Positions 9,601 through 16,620 of a stretch of DNA of 41,998 nucleotides are shown here, in pieces. The number at the start of each line of letters is the position of its first letter. Position 1 is the first letter of the stretch. Source of the DNA: Bacillota bacterium. GTDB taxonomy: Bacteria; Bacillota; Clostridia; Lachnospirales; Lachnospiraceae. Location: contig JAFAGA010000075.1 in the NCBI GenBank assembly GCA_023423045.1, forward strand, positions 1-41,998, given 5' to 3'. Below the pieces are notes generated by a model that was not told the origin of the DNA, did no database searches, and was given only the letters and a program-made list of their open reading frames with translations. The position numbers and the translations under genes were made by a program.

Positions 9601-10632
9601 ATTGCGCTCTTCCGCTTGTACCATAACATAGGGCACAGCCGCGTTCTGGATCTGTCTGGCAAGCACATCGGTCACCTGAGTTCCGGCTGCCGCAATGATC
9701 TCACCCGTAGATTTATCAACCACATCCTCCGTAAGCACAAAGCCTGTGATACGATTGCGGAAGTGGAGCTTTTTATTAAATTTATATCTGCCGACCTTAG
9801 CCAGATCATATCTTCTTGCATCAAAGAACATGCTGTTCAGGAGGGATTCCGCATTCTCAACTGCCAGCGGCTCGCCCGGACGAAGCTTTTTGTATAATTC
9901 AAGAAGACCGTCCTGATAGCTGCCGGTCGGATCCTTTGCTGTAGAGGGGTCCTTTGCTAAGCTGGCAAGGATCTTCGGCTCTTCACCAAATAATTGTTTG
10001 ATTTCTTCATTCGTACCATAGCCTAAGGCTCTTACAAAGGTGGTAATCGGAACCTTCCTGTTACGGTCAACACGTACATAAAAGACATCGTTGGAATCTG
10101 TTTCATATTCCAACCATGCTCCTCGGTTCGGTATTACTGTGGAAGAAAATAATTTCTTACCGATTTTGTCATGATCTACTGCATAATATATACCGGGGGA
10201 ACGTACTAACTGGCTTACAATAACCCTCTCCGCACCATTGATTACAAAGGTACCGGTCTCCGTCATTAAAGGCAGGTCTCCCATGAAAATATCGTGTTCA
10301 TTGATCTCGTTATTCTCTTTGTTGTGGAGTCTTACCTTAACCTTCAAGGGAGCTGCATAGGTTGCATCTCTTTCCTTACATTCTTCTATCGTATATTTGA
10401 TGTCATCCTCACATAACGCGAAGTCCACGAATTCCAAACTCAAATGTCCGCTGTAGTCTGCAATCGGAGAAATATCATCAAATACTTCCTTGAGTCCCTC
10501 ATCCAAAAACCACTGATAGGAATCCTTCTGTACTTCAATGAGATTGGGCATCTCCAGGACTTCCTTCTGCTTGGAGTAACTCATCCTAACGTTATTACCA
10601 ACCTTAATTGGATGCATTCTGTTTTTGTCCAT
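6676..10632 (-). CDS. rpoB: DNA-directed RNA polymerase subunit beta, with C-terminal zinc ribbon
   Basis: Second-largest RNA polymerase subunit (about 1318 aa). The rifampicin-pocket region (FFGSSQLSQFMDQHNPLGEL..THKRRLSALGPGG) is intact and wild-type-like, and the catalytic-face motifs GRHGNKGVVS and GEMEVWALEAYGAA are present. After the normal end of the fold it carries an acidic linker and then a four-cysteine knuckle (CPNC..CKAC, C-x2-C-x10-C-x2-C) at the extreme C-terminus. A GTG at 10644 is possible, but AAGGGGTG lies 8-9 nt before the ATG at 10632, so I chose the ATG. It is transcribed with rpoC from the promoter at 10787-10815. Confidence 0.98.
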   Translation of the reverse strand: MDKNRMHPIKVGNNVRMSYSKQKEVLEMPNLIEVQKDSYQWFLDEGLKEVFDDISPIADYSGHLSLEFVDFALCEDDIKYTIEECKERDATYAAPLKVKVRLHNKENNEINEHDIFMGDLPLMTETGTFVINGAERVIVSQLVRSPGIYYAVDHDKIGKKLFSSTVIPNRGAWLEYETDSNDVFYVRVDRNRKVPITTFVRALGYGTNEEIKQLFGEEPKILASLAKDPSTAKDPTGSYQDGLLELYKKLRPGEPLAVENAESLLNSMFFDARRYDLAKVGRYKFNKKLHFRNRITGFVLTEDVVDKSTGEIIAAAGTQVTDVLARQIQNAAVPYVMVQAEERNVKILSNMMVDITNYVDVSRKELGITEDVYYPVLKGILENNSSIEEIKEAVKKNINELIPKHITKEDIIASINYNIHLEYGIGNADDIDHLGNRRIRAVGELLQNQYRIGLSRMERVVRERMTTQDLEGISPQSLINIKPVTAAVKEFFGSSQLSQFMDQHNPLGELTHKRRLSALGPGGLSRDRAGFEVRDVHYSHYGRMCPIETPEGPNIGLINSLATYARINEYGFVEAPYRKVDKADPVNPRVTDEVVYLTADEEDKYVVAQANEELDANGYFVRSSISGRYMEETSEYEKHKIDLMDVSPKMVFSVATALIPFLENDDANRALMGANMQRQAVPLLLTEAPAVGTGIEAKAAIDSGVCVVSKKSGVVDRVTAKEVVIKNDDNTKSSYRLVKFARSNQGTCINQRPIVARGDRIEAGQVIADGPSTSKGELALGKNPLIGFMTWEGYNYEDAVLLSERLVQEDVYTSVHIEEYEAEARDTKLGPEEITRDVPGVGDDALKDLDERGIIRIGAEVRAGDILVGKVTPKGETELTAEERLLRAIFGEKAREVRDTSLRVPHGEYGIIVDAKVFTRENGDELSPGVNQTVRVYIAQKRKIQVGDKMAGRHGNKGVVSRVLPVEDMPFLPNGRPLDIVLNPLGVPSRMNIGQVLEIHLSLAAKVLGIDISTPVFDGANEFDIMDTLEIANDYANTTWEEFDKKYKDGLDPELVEYLKAHPENRDDWKGVPINRDGKVRLRDGRTGEYFDGSVTVGFMHYLKLHHLVDDKIHARSTGPYSLVTQQPLGGKAQFGGQRFGEMEVWALEAYGAAYILQEILTVKSDDVTGRVKTYEAIIKGENISEPGIPESFKVLLKELQSLALDVTVLDESGNEVKMTESIDYGDSDLTPLIEGDNNFRYDEGYEDAGFTQTNAEDIDTEIFDIYEEESEDILDDGMYEDEEEDEEPAEDMCPNCGAVVAEGSKRCKACGETLTDS

Positions 10633-10786
10633 TGACGTTTTCACCCCTTGATTTTATAAGTGTCGGACCAGGATGGCGCTTTTTCCATCATAATCCTAAA
10701 ACTGAATAAAAAACTACTTTTCAATTTCAATTATATATGCTATAATATAGATAATAGGCATATAACACCACAATAGTGCATCTTTC

Positions 10787-10815
10787 ATACTAGCATACTT
10801 TTTTTCAACTGTCAA
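10787..10815 (-). promoter_or_regulatory. Sigma-A promoter of rpoB-rpoC
   Basis: The minus strand has TTGACA, 17 nt, TAGTAT, with TGC just before the -10 (extended -10 type). The predicted start site is near 10780, giving a leader of roughly 145 nt. A 7-bp inverted repeat (AACTCAA-taaat-TTGAGTT) abuts and overlaps the -35 on its upstream side. A local promoter explains how rpoBC is expressed when detached from the rplJL operon. Confidence 0.8.
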
Positions 10816-10865
10816 CTCAAATTTATTGAGTTTTTTTGATTTATACAAACAAATATATACAATTT

Positions 10866-10896
10866 GAAAAAGCCTCCCTTCATGGGAGGCTTTTTC
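10866..10896. terminator. Bidirectional intrinsic terminator between the chemoreceptor and rpoB
   Basis: GAAAAAGCCTCCC, a 5-nt loop and GGGAGGCTTTTTC form a perfect 13-bp stem with an A-tract on one side and a T-tract on the other, so it can terminate on either strand. On the minus strand it would stop transcripts entering from the accessory region before the rpoB promoter. It is also the first unit of the 65-bp repeat array. Confidence 0.85.
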
Positions 10897-11200
10897 AACG
10901 AACGAATTGTGCCTTTTACAATTCGTGAGTCTGTATTTCTCCCATCAATGGGGGGCTTTTCTAACGAATGAATTGCGCCTTTTACAATTCATGAGTCTGC
11001 ATTTCTCCCTTGATGGGAGGCTTTTTCAACGAATGAATTGTTCCTTTCACAATTCATGAGTCTGCATTTCTCCCTTGATGGGAGGCTTTTCTAACGAACG
11101 AATTGCGCCTTTCACAATTCATGAGTCTGCATTTCTCCCTTGATAGGAGGCTTTTTCAACGAACGAATTATGTCTTTTTATAATTCGTGAGTCTGCTTTC
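10866..11200. repeat. Five-copy tandem array of a 65-bp double-hairpin unit
   Basis: CTCCC cores occur at 10874, 10939, 11005, 11070 and 11135, a 65-66 bp period. Each unit has hairpin 1 (CTCCC..GGGAG followed on the plus strand by GCTTTTT or GCTTTTC) and hairpin 2 (ACGAATTGT..ACAATTCGT type), separated by CAACGA or TAACGA, and ends GAGTCTGCA-like. Hairpin 2 changes in pairs between copies: ACG/CGT to ATG/CAT in copies 2 and 3, and GT/AC to AT/AT in copy 5. The array fills the gap between the chemoreceptor gene and the rpoB promoter. It has no CRISPR-like unique spacers and no open frame. Confidence 0.9.
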
Positions 11201-11209
11201 TTCTCCATA

Positions 11210-11330
11210 TTATTTCTCATGTTCTGCTTCCCAATCAGCCCTGGCTTTTGAATATTGGGCTTTCTCAGCATTGTATTCTCTGCGTGATACAATTTCAACC
11301 CAGAGGCTAACTAATCTTAAACACCTTAAT
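11210..11330 (-). pseudogene. Possible C-terminal remnant of a lost gene
   Basis: In a minus-strand frame different from the chemoreceptor, an open stretch runs past the chemoreceptor stop and reads VSLWVEIVSRREYN then AEKAQYSKARADWEAEHEK before a TAA at 11210. It has the charged, alpha-helical composition of a real protein C-terminus, but no start codon and no visible ribosome binding site. I do not recognise the family. It may equally be a chance open frame. Confidence 0.3.
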
Positions 11331-13460
11331 TACCTCCTCCAAATTCCTCGCGTCAAATGCCAAGGCAGAAGCAGATTGTCTTAAAAGCTCAACCGAATTA
11401 ATCTGACTTAATGCAGTTGCATTCATTTCCTCTGAAGCTGCAGCAGTCTCTTGTGATACTGCTGAAATACTTTCAATTGCTACCAGCGTATCTTCCTTTG
11501 CACTCTCGATCTCCTTGATACCAATTGTTATTTTATTCAAATTGCTTACGAGGTCCTTAACATGATCATTAATATTGTTAAATACATCTATGGTCCGATT
11601 TAAGGATTCTGTCTGCGATTTGACAATACTCTCAGCTTGCTTAGCGGTATTCACGGTATCTTGTGTCTTTGTATGTATCTCTTTCACCACGTCTTGAATC
11701 TGATTAGCTGCCTGCACGGACTGATCAGCTAATTTTCTGATTTCATCTGCTACTACAGCAAATCCTCGCCCTGCATCTCCTGCTCTGGCCGCCTCAATTG
11801 ATGCGTTCAAGGAAAGCAAATTTGTTTGCGAAGCAATCTCATTAATTATACTCACAAAGCCGGCGATATTTTTGGATTGCATCTCAAATTCTTCTACTTT
11901 ATCAATAACGTTATGGGTAATATCAGCGGTCGCCTTCGATTTGTCACCCAGCTCATTGATAATTCCGATGCCTTCCCCTGCAATATTCTTGGTATTGTTG
12001 GCAATCTGTTCGATCCCATAGGTATTATTATAGACCTCACTAATCTGATCCGACAGATTATTCATTTGTGTAAGACAATGCTCCGTATCCTCTGCCTGAT
12101 GAACAATTCCCTGTTCTATATTCTCAATGGTCTGCGAAATATCCTTGGTAGCAACCAATAAATCCTCAGAGGTGGTTGACAGTTCTCCTGCAGAAACACT
12201 GACCTTGCTGCCTACCTCCTGAACTTCTCCGATTAATTTACGCATGCTGTCCATCATGCTTGAGATTCCGTTAGATAAAGTAAGAAATTCATCCTTTCTC
12301 TTGGTATCGAATTTAGCCGTCAGATCACCCTTGGACGCTTGCGAGATGGATTTCATTAGTGAAATAATCGTCCTGCTGATTCCGCCTGCAATAACTATTC
12401 CTGTAAAAATCGCGAAGATACAGGCAATGGTAACAAATAAAATATTCAAACTCTTCAGGCGCTCCACCTGCTTTAATATTGTACTTTTGGGAACCAAAGC
12501 GCAAACTGTTGCATTAATATCGTTCAGTTTACTATAGATAAATAAATACGGTTCTCCTTTATAATCTTCATAGGAATAACCGCTTAACTCCTCACTGTCC
12601 ATCGCTTTCTGATAATAGGATAAATCACCAAACACCTTGGACTCATCTGTATTTGCCAGGACCTCTTTCCTGTCACCGCACACAAATCCCATGATGCTTC
12701 CATCCCCCATATCATACTCAGAAAACATGTCTAAAATTCGTTGTCTGGAGATGTCGATAACAACATAACCGCTACCCTTGCTCAATTCTCTGATCAGGGA
12801 TATTGCATAGCTCCCGGAATCGTTTACATTCAGCTTTTCATCTATTTCCTTGTGCGCTCCGACCCACCGATAGAGCACCCCTTTATTCTCAAACTCCTTC
12901 CCCTGCTCGGATGACACGAAGGATGAATACATTTCCTTGGCATCGAAGGAATCGCTCGGGATACCTTTTCCGTTCTTTCCGAACATATAGACATTAGAGA
13001 CAAAGGAATTCGTAGTCTCCACAACAATAATATTATCGGCTACTATATCATAGGATTTCAGCTTATCTGATATATCCGCATTGTCGTTATAGAACTTTTT
13101 TACATTGGCATCCAGTTGGAACTCCAATGATTTTTGTTCAACCGCTTTTAATCCGAAATCAATAAAATCGCCAACTGCATTGAGTGTGCTGGCTGAACTT
13201 TCTTCATAATTTAGAATAATAGCTTTTTCTGATTGTTGATAAAATATAACACCATAGACAGCCAGCATTAAAACAGGAATAAGTAATCCGACAAAAAGTT
13301 TAATACTGATTTTTTGGAATTTGCTCCAAGTTGTCTTTCTTACTTCTTTTTCAACCGCCGGATGATCGTTATTTTTTTTCGAATGATGTTCCGTCGTTTC
13401 TTGGAATACTTTATTATGAAGGTCTCCCTCTTTCGCGGCTTTTCTGTTACCATTCTTCAT
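11307..13460 (-). CDS. Methyl-accepting chemotaxis protein
   Basis: Membrane chemoreceptor (about 717 aa). Order of parts: a polar basic N-terminal segment of about 50 residues, TM1 (residues about 55-75, LFVGLLIPVLMLAVYGVIF), an extracellular Cache-like ligand domain (about 75-330), TM2 (LFVTIACIFAIFTGIVIAGG), HAMP, and a full cytoplasmic signalling domain with the hairpin tip EIASQTNLLSLNASIEAARAG. GTG (13481) and TTG starts lie upstream, but GAGG six nt before the ATG at 13460 favours that ATG. It is the last gene of the sugar-transport cluster, 42 nt after the cupin gene, so it may sense the same sugar or a breakdown product. The ligand cannot be read from sequence. Confidence 0.92.
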   Translation of the reverse strand: MKNGNRKAAKEGDLHNKVFQETTEHHSKKNNDHPAVEKEVRKTTWSKFQKISIKLFVGLLIPVLMLAVYGVIFYQQSEKAIILNYEESSASTLNAVGDFIDFGLKAVEQKSLEFQLDANVKKFYNDNADISDKLKSYDIVADNIIVVETTNSFVSNVYMFGKNGKGIPSDSFDAKEMYSSFVSSEQGKEFENKGVLYRWVGAHKEIDEKLNVNDSGSYAISLIRELSKGSGYVVIDISRQRILDMFSEYDMGDGSIMGFVCGDRKEVLANTDESKVFGDLSYYQKAMDSEELSGYSYEDYKGEPYLFIYSKLNDINATVCALVPKSTILKQVERLKSLNILFVTIACIFAIFTGIVIAGGISRTIISLMKSISQASKGDLTAKFDTKRKDEFLTLSNGISSMMDSMRKLIGEVQEVGSKVSVSAGELSTTSEDLLVATKDISQTIENIEQGIVHQAEDTEHCLTQMNNLSDQISEVYNNTYGIEQIANNTKNIAGEGIGIINELGDKSKATADITHNVIDKVEEFEMQSKNIAGFVSIINEIASQTNLLSLNASIEAARAGDAGRGFAVVADEIRKLADQSVQAANQIQDVVKEIHTKTQDTVNTAKQAESIVKSQTESLNRTIDVFNNINDHVKDLVSNLNKITIGIKEIESAKEDTLVAIESISAVSQETAAASEEMNATALSQINSVELLRQSASALAFDARNLEEVIKVFKIS

Positions 13461-13502
13461 CCTTGTCCTCAAAACATTCACCTTCCTTGGTATTGGATAA
13501 TT

Positions 13503-13850
13503 TCATCTTATAGTCAGATAATCGGTATTTTCCAGCCCCGTATTCTCATTTTCTACAATTAAAACTCTGGCATCCCGGCTTACAATAATATGATGCCAAA
13601 CATCTTTTTTCACATTATAAAGCTTGTTCGCTTCCATAGGGCATTCTCCACAGTTTTCTCCGATAATCAGAGTGGCTTCTCCTTCTAACAATACAAAAAC
13701 CTCATCTGTTAAGTGATGCCTTTCCAGCCGGGTTAGATTATTTTGGTCGAATCGGCCGGCATACCTTAGAATAGCTACGCGCCAGGATTCAAAATGAATC
13801 TTCTTCTGATATCCTTCCTCCATTGCATCCAGGATTTCAATCCCTTCCAT
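13503..13850 (-). CDS. Small cupin-domain protein
   Basis: A 115-aa single-domain beta-barrel protein. The first cupin motif is visible as ERHHLTDEVFVLLEGEA (HH-x3-E-x6-G spacing), and the second is weaker, around VKKDVWHHIIVSRDA. No enzyme signature beyond the metal-binding fold can be seen. It sits 36 nt after the ROK gene and 42 nt before the chemoreceptor gene in a compact sugar-catabolic operon. A role as a sugar epimerase/isomerase-type cupin or a sugar-phosphate binding protein is plausible but inferred from context only. Confidence 0.75.
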   Translation of the reverse strand: MEGIEILDAMEEGYQKKIHFESWRVAILRYAGRFDQNNLTRLERHHLTDEVFVLLEGEATLIIGENCGECPMEANKLYNVKKDVWHHIIVSRDARVLIVENENTGLENTDYLTIR

Positions 13851-13886
13851 CCAATTATCCCTCCGTTCCTTGACGTAAAATGATAC

Positions 13887-14759
13887 TTAAGAGAATATAC
13901 CGTAAAGAGGAGTATTATCGATATCTTCTACTCTCTTTATTGATTTTAATGATGGTATTCCTGATAGGCCTTCTTCCAGCTGTGGAAGAAACAATTCTGC
14001 CGATTTCGAAATCGCACCGCCTAAAAACAAACACTCGATTTCATTTTCCTCAATTATGTTATACAGAATTGCCGCCAAATGCATCCCTGTCTCTTGAAAG
14101 ACCCGAATTGCAGCTCTCTCTCCATTCTTAGCTGCAATAGCAATCTGATGTACATCCCTGCCGCCTATTTTAGTATTTTGTTCCCGATATCGATTGATAA
14201 TACCGTGCTTGGATACGTAATCCTCAGCTACCCCATTCATATAATGCCTCTGGAATATGCTTATCTTTGGGCCGCCCGCTTGATTCCTAAGCACATGATT
14301 ATCCTGTGACACAGCAAAACCCAGGCCGGTGCCAATAATAACACCAGCAACCCTATGGTAACTCGAATGATCCAGTTTAATCGCACCTTTTAAAAAGGCC
14401 TCGGAATCGTGAACAAATGTCACCGTAATACCACCGATAAGCTCTTCAAACCAGGGCCGCAGAGGGATCCCGTAAATTGATGGGTATTTGTGTTTCATTT
14501 TACAAACGCCTTCTGCATAATCAAAGGGTCCAGGGATACAGATCCCAACACCCTTGATTTCCAATCCCATGTGGAGTGACCGCTTTATTTGCCTGATTAC
14601 AAGCTCTTGATAGGAAGCTTTAATCTCTGCCGCCTCTCCCATGGAGTTGACGGGAACAGAAACAAAGCAATCTTCCAGCAGGGTGCCCTTTTCTGAGAAA
14701 AGAGCACCCTTTAAATATGTTCCACCTGCATCAATTGCCAGAAAACAAGCGTTATTCAT
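13887..14759 (-). CDS. ROK-family sugar kinase-like protein lacking the zinc motif
   Basis: ROK-fold protein (about 290 aa) with the N-terminal phosphate-1 loop AIDAGGTYLKGALF, the catalytic-base-type motif VHDSEAFLKGA and the GTGLGFAV loop. This suggests an ATP-dependent sugar (possibly hexose or mannose) kinase. The usual zinc cluster CxCGxxGCxE is absent; the equivalent region reads GGPKISIFQRHYMNG. The stop of the ManA-like gene lies just 7 nt upstream inside the alternative long start (14771). AAAGGA before the ATG at 14759 supports the shorter form, MNNACFLAIDAGG. Together with the ManA-like gene it fits hexose phosphorylation and isomerisation. It could be non-enzymatic, although the Asp base is retained. 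Confidence 0.83.
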   Translation of the reverse strand: MNNACFLAIDAGGTYLKGALFSEKGTLLEDCFVSVPVNSMGEAAEIKASYQELVIRQIKRSLHMGLEIKGVGICIPGPFDYAEGVCKMKHKYPSIYGIPLRPWFEELIGGITVTFVHDSEAFLKGAIKLDHSSYHRVAGVIIGTGLGFAVSQDNHVLRNQAGGPKISIFQRHYMNGVAEDYVSKHGIINRYREQNTKIGGRDVHQIAIAAKNGERAAIRVFQETGMHLAAILYNIIEENEIECLFLGGAISKSAELFLPQLEEGLSGIPSLKSIKRVEDIDNTPLYGIFS

Positions 14760-16596
14760 TTTCAAATCCATCCTTTAAAAGAGTTTTATGCATTGTCACT
14801 ACACCGACTCCTTCATTGATTACTTCATACGGGCCAAAGCCGGCCGGTACGATTACCATGTCCAGATAATCCTGACGGAAGAACTTGTCCGGATCGGTTA
14901 ACGAGCGAATAGTACATTTTTCACCGTCTACCAGGGTTAATACATGAAAACGATCCGTTGCCGCATCCGTATATCTTTCCGCAAATATCACATTGCGCAA
15001 GCTAAAGTATAATAAATCATGCTCTCCGACGATGACCTCGGTAAACCCATCCTCACGGATTACTCTCGGCTGCTGAATGAAGTTCTGATTTACATAATCC
15101 TCTTTAAAATCTCTCCGCAATACTTTATCTCCGTGGTAGGTATGGATGGGGCGGAGATTCCCCTCTAAATCCTTACGCATATAGTCATACATTTTGTAGG
15201 TATAGGATCCGATTGTTAAGCTTCCTATCTCTAAAATCACTTGATTTCTGCCGGAGGCATGAATGGTGCCGGCAGGAATTAAAAACTGCATTCCCGGTTT
15301 GGAGGGTACGGATGCAACATACTCATCATGGTTAAAGCCTTCTCCATCGCTTTCTGCCCGTTTGCTTTTCTCAATAAACTCTTCCACATCCGCATTCTGT
15401 TTAAAGCCGCAATAGGTCTTTGCCTGCTGTCCGGTTACCACCATATAATAGCTCTCATCCTGGCGTCCCAATTCCAGGTTATTCTTTGTCACATACTCTT
15501 CATCCGGATGCACCTGAATCGACATATTTCCGCTGGAATGGAAGGTATCGTCATAATTGAAGCGGATCGGAAAATATCCTCCGAATTTTTTGTGGGCTTT
15601 GCTGCCCATCAGTCTTTCACCTATCGTTTGAACAAAGCAATAAAAGGGGAATTCAAGCTGCATATCCTGCAAATCTGCTACGATGGAAACCTCCATGGGA
15701 ATTAAATCGAATACCCAGGCACAGTTTTTCATCTCTTTCGGCAGATTCCGAAGCTTTTTAATATAGAAGCCACCCCATACCCCTTCCAGATATACCGGAC
15801 GGCAGCGAAGAGGATAAGACACCATTATTTCAAACAATTCCTTCATTTTCACAACCGGAAGCAGCTGCATCTTCTCCGGATCATCTCCGGTGATGTAAAA
15901 ATCGATTAAGTTATTTCTGATTAATTTGCCTCGAAGAGACATGGCATTCTCAAAATCCACATAATAGCTTCTGCGAATCATCCGATTCACCAGGGATCTG
16001 TCCTTTTCCCCCAGATTGCCGCATAGCCCGTTGCGGATATTTAGAATTGTCTTCTTCTGGGTCATATCGATAAAAAGCTTTAAATCACAATACTCACGGA
16101 AGGAATCGATGAGGGCTGCATTGCCGCAGAATATTAATACACCCTGTCCATTCTCATGAAAATCCTTTAACTGTCCGATGATCCCTTCTTTTCGTTCATC
16201 ATTCATCAAGCTTTCATAGCCTTTTTTATATAATTTGCCATAGAGAAGAACCGGGTCTTCTGTCCGATCCTCCGGAAGATACGGAAGCAGTAATTCATGC
16301 AGTGTATCGCTATCCAGCCACACATCCTCCGTATTAATAACCGTTGCCTTCACGTCAAGCTGCGCCAGACGAATAGATAGAAGCCCGGAAAATTGCGCAA
16401 ACGGAGCGCTGATATAGCCATCAATCCCAACGATGCATTTACCCTTCTTTGAAATGATATCTGCTGAAGCAGCCGCCACTTTATCTACTGTCTGCATCGA
16501 TGTTTGTGTAAAAGACTTTTTGAGTTCCTCATTGATTTGGATATGGTTTACTGCCTTGGGATCGTCATAGGGGTACGGATTAAACATAAAACTCAT
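14752..16596 (-). CDS. Class I mannose-6-phosphate isomerase-like protein with N-terminal degenerate kinase-like domain
   Basis: A 614-aa protein of two parts. Residues about 270-614 are a cupin-type phosphomannose isomerase: GVWGGF, QVHPDEEY (361-368; Q361 and H363 as metal ligands), AGTIHASGRNQVILEIG (H446, E456), expected to interconvert mannose-6-P and fructose-6-P. Residues about 1-265 look like a uridine-kinase/P-loop domain (GKCIVGIDGYISAPFAQFSG at 52-71), but the Walker A GxxxxGK[ST] is missing, so it is probably not an active kinase. Ordinary Firmicute ManA is about 315 aa. It sits between the isomerase-like and ROK genes, 24 nt from the former, in the sugar operon. Confidence 0.85.
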   Translation of the reverse strand: MSFMFNPYPYDDPKAVNHIQINEELKKSFTQTSMQTVDKVAAASADIISKKGKCIVGIDGYISAPFAQFSGLLSIRLAQLDVKATVINTEDVWLDSDTLHELLLPYLPEDRTEDPVLLYGKLYKKGYESLMNDERKEGIIGQLKDFHENGQGVLIFCGNAALIDSFREYCDLKLFIDMTQKKTILNIRNGLCGNLGEKDRSLVNRMIRRSYYVDFENAMSLRGKLIRNNLIDFYITGDDPEKMQLLPVVKMKELFEIMVSYPLRCRPVYLEGVWGGFYIKKLRNLPKEMKNCAWVFDLIPMEVSIVADLQDMQLEFPFYCFVQTIGERLMGSKAHKKFGGYFPIRFNYDDTFHSSGNMSIQVHPDEEYVTKNNLELGRQDESYYMVVTGQQAKTYCGFKQNADVEEFIEKSKRAESDGEGFNHDEYVASVPSKPGMQFLIPAGTIHASGRNQVILEIGSLTIGSYTYKMYDYMRKDLEGNLRPIHTYHGDKVLRRDFKEDYVNQNFIQQPRVIREDGFTEVIVGEHDLLYFSLRNVIFAERYTDAATDRFHVLTLVDGEKCTIRSLTDPDKFFRQDYLDMVIVPAGFGPYEVINEGVGVVTMHKTLLKDGFENE

Positions 16597-16620
16597 AATT
16601 GTTATTTTCCTTTCATTTGC

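Noticed and set aside
8716..9897. A 393-codon plus-strand open frame opposite rpoB
   Set aside because: It is entirely antisense to conserved rpoB sequence, has no ribosome binding site and reads as low-complexity, Cys/Asn/His-rich text typical of a shadow frame.
10866..11200. CRISPR array interpretation of the 65-bp repeats
   Set aside because: The whole unit repeats, with no unique spacers, no leader and no cas genes nearby.
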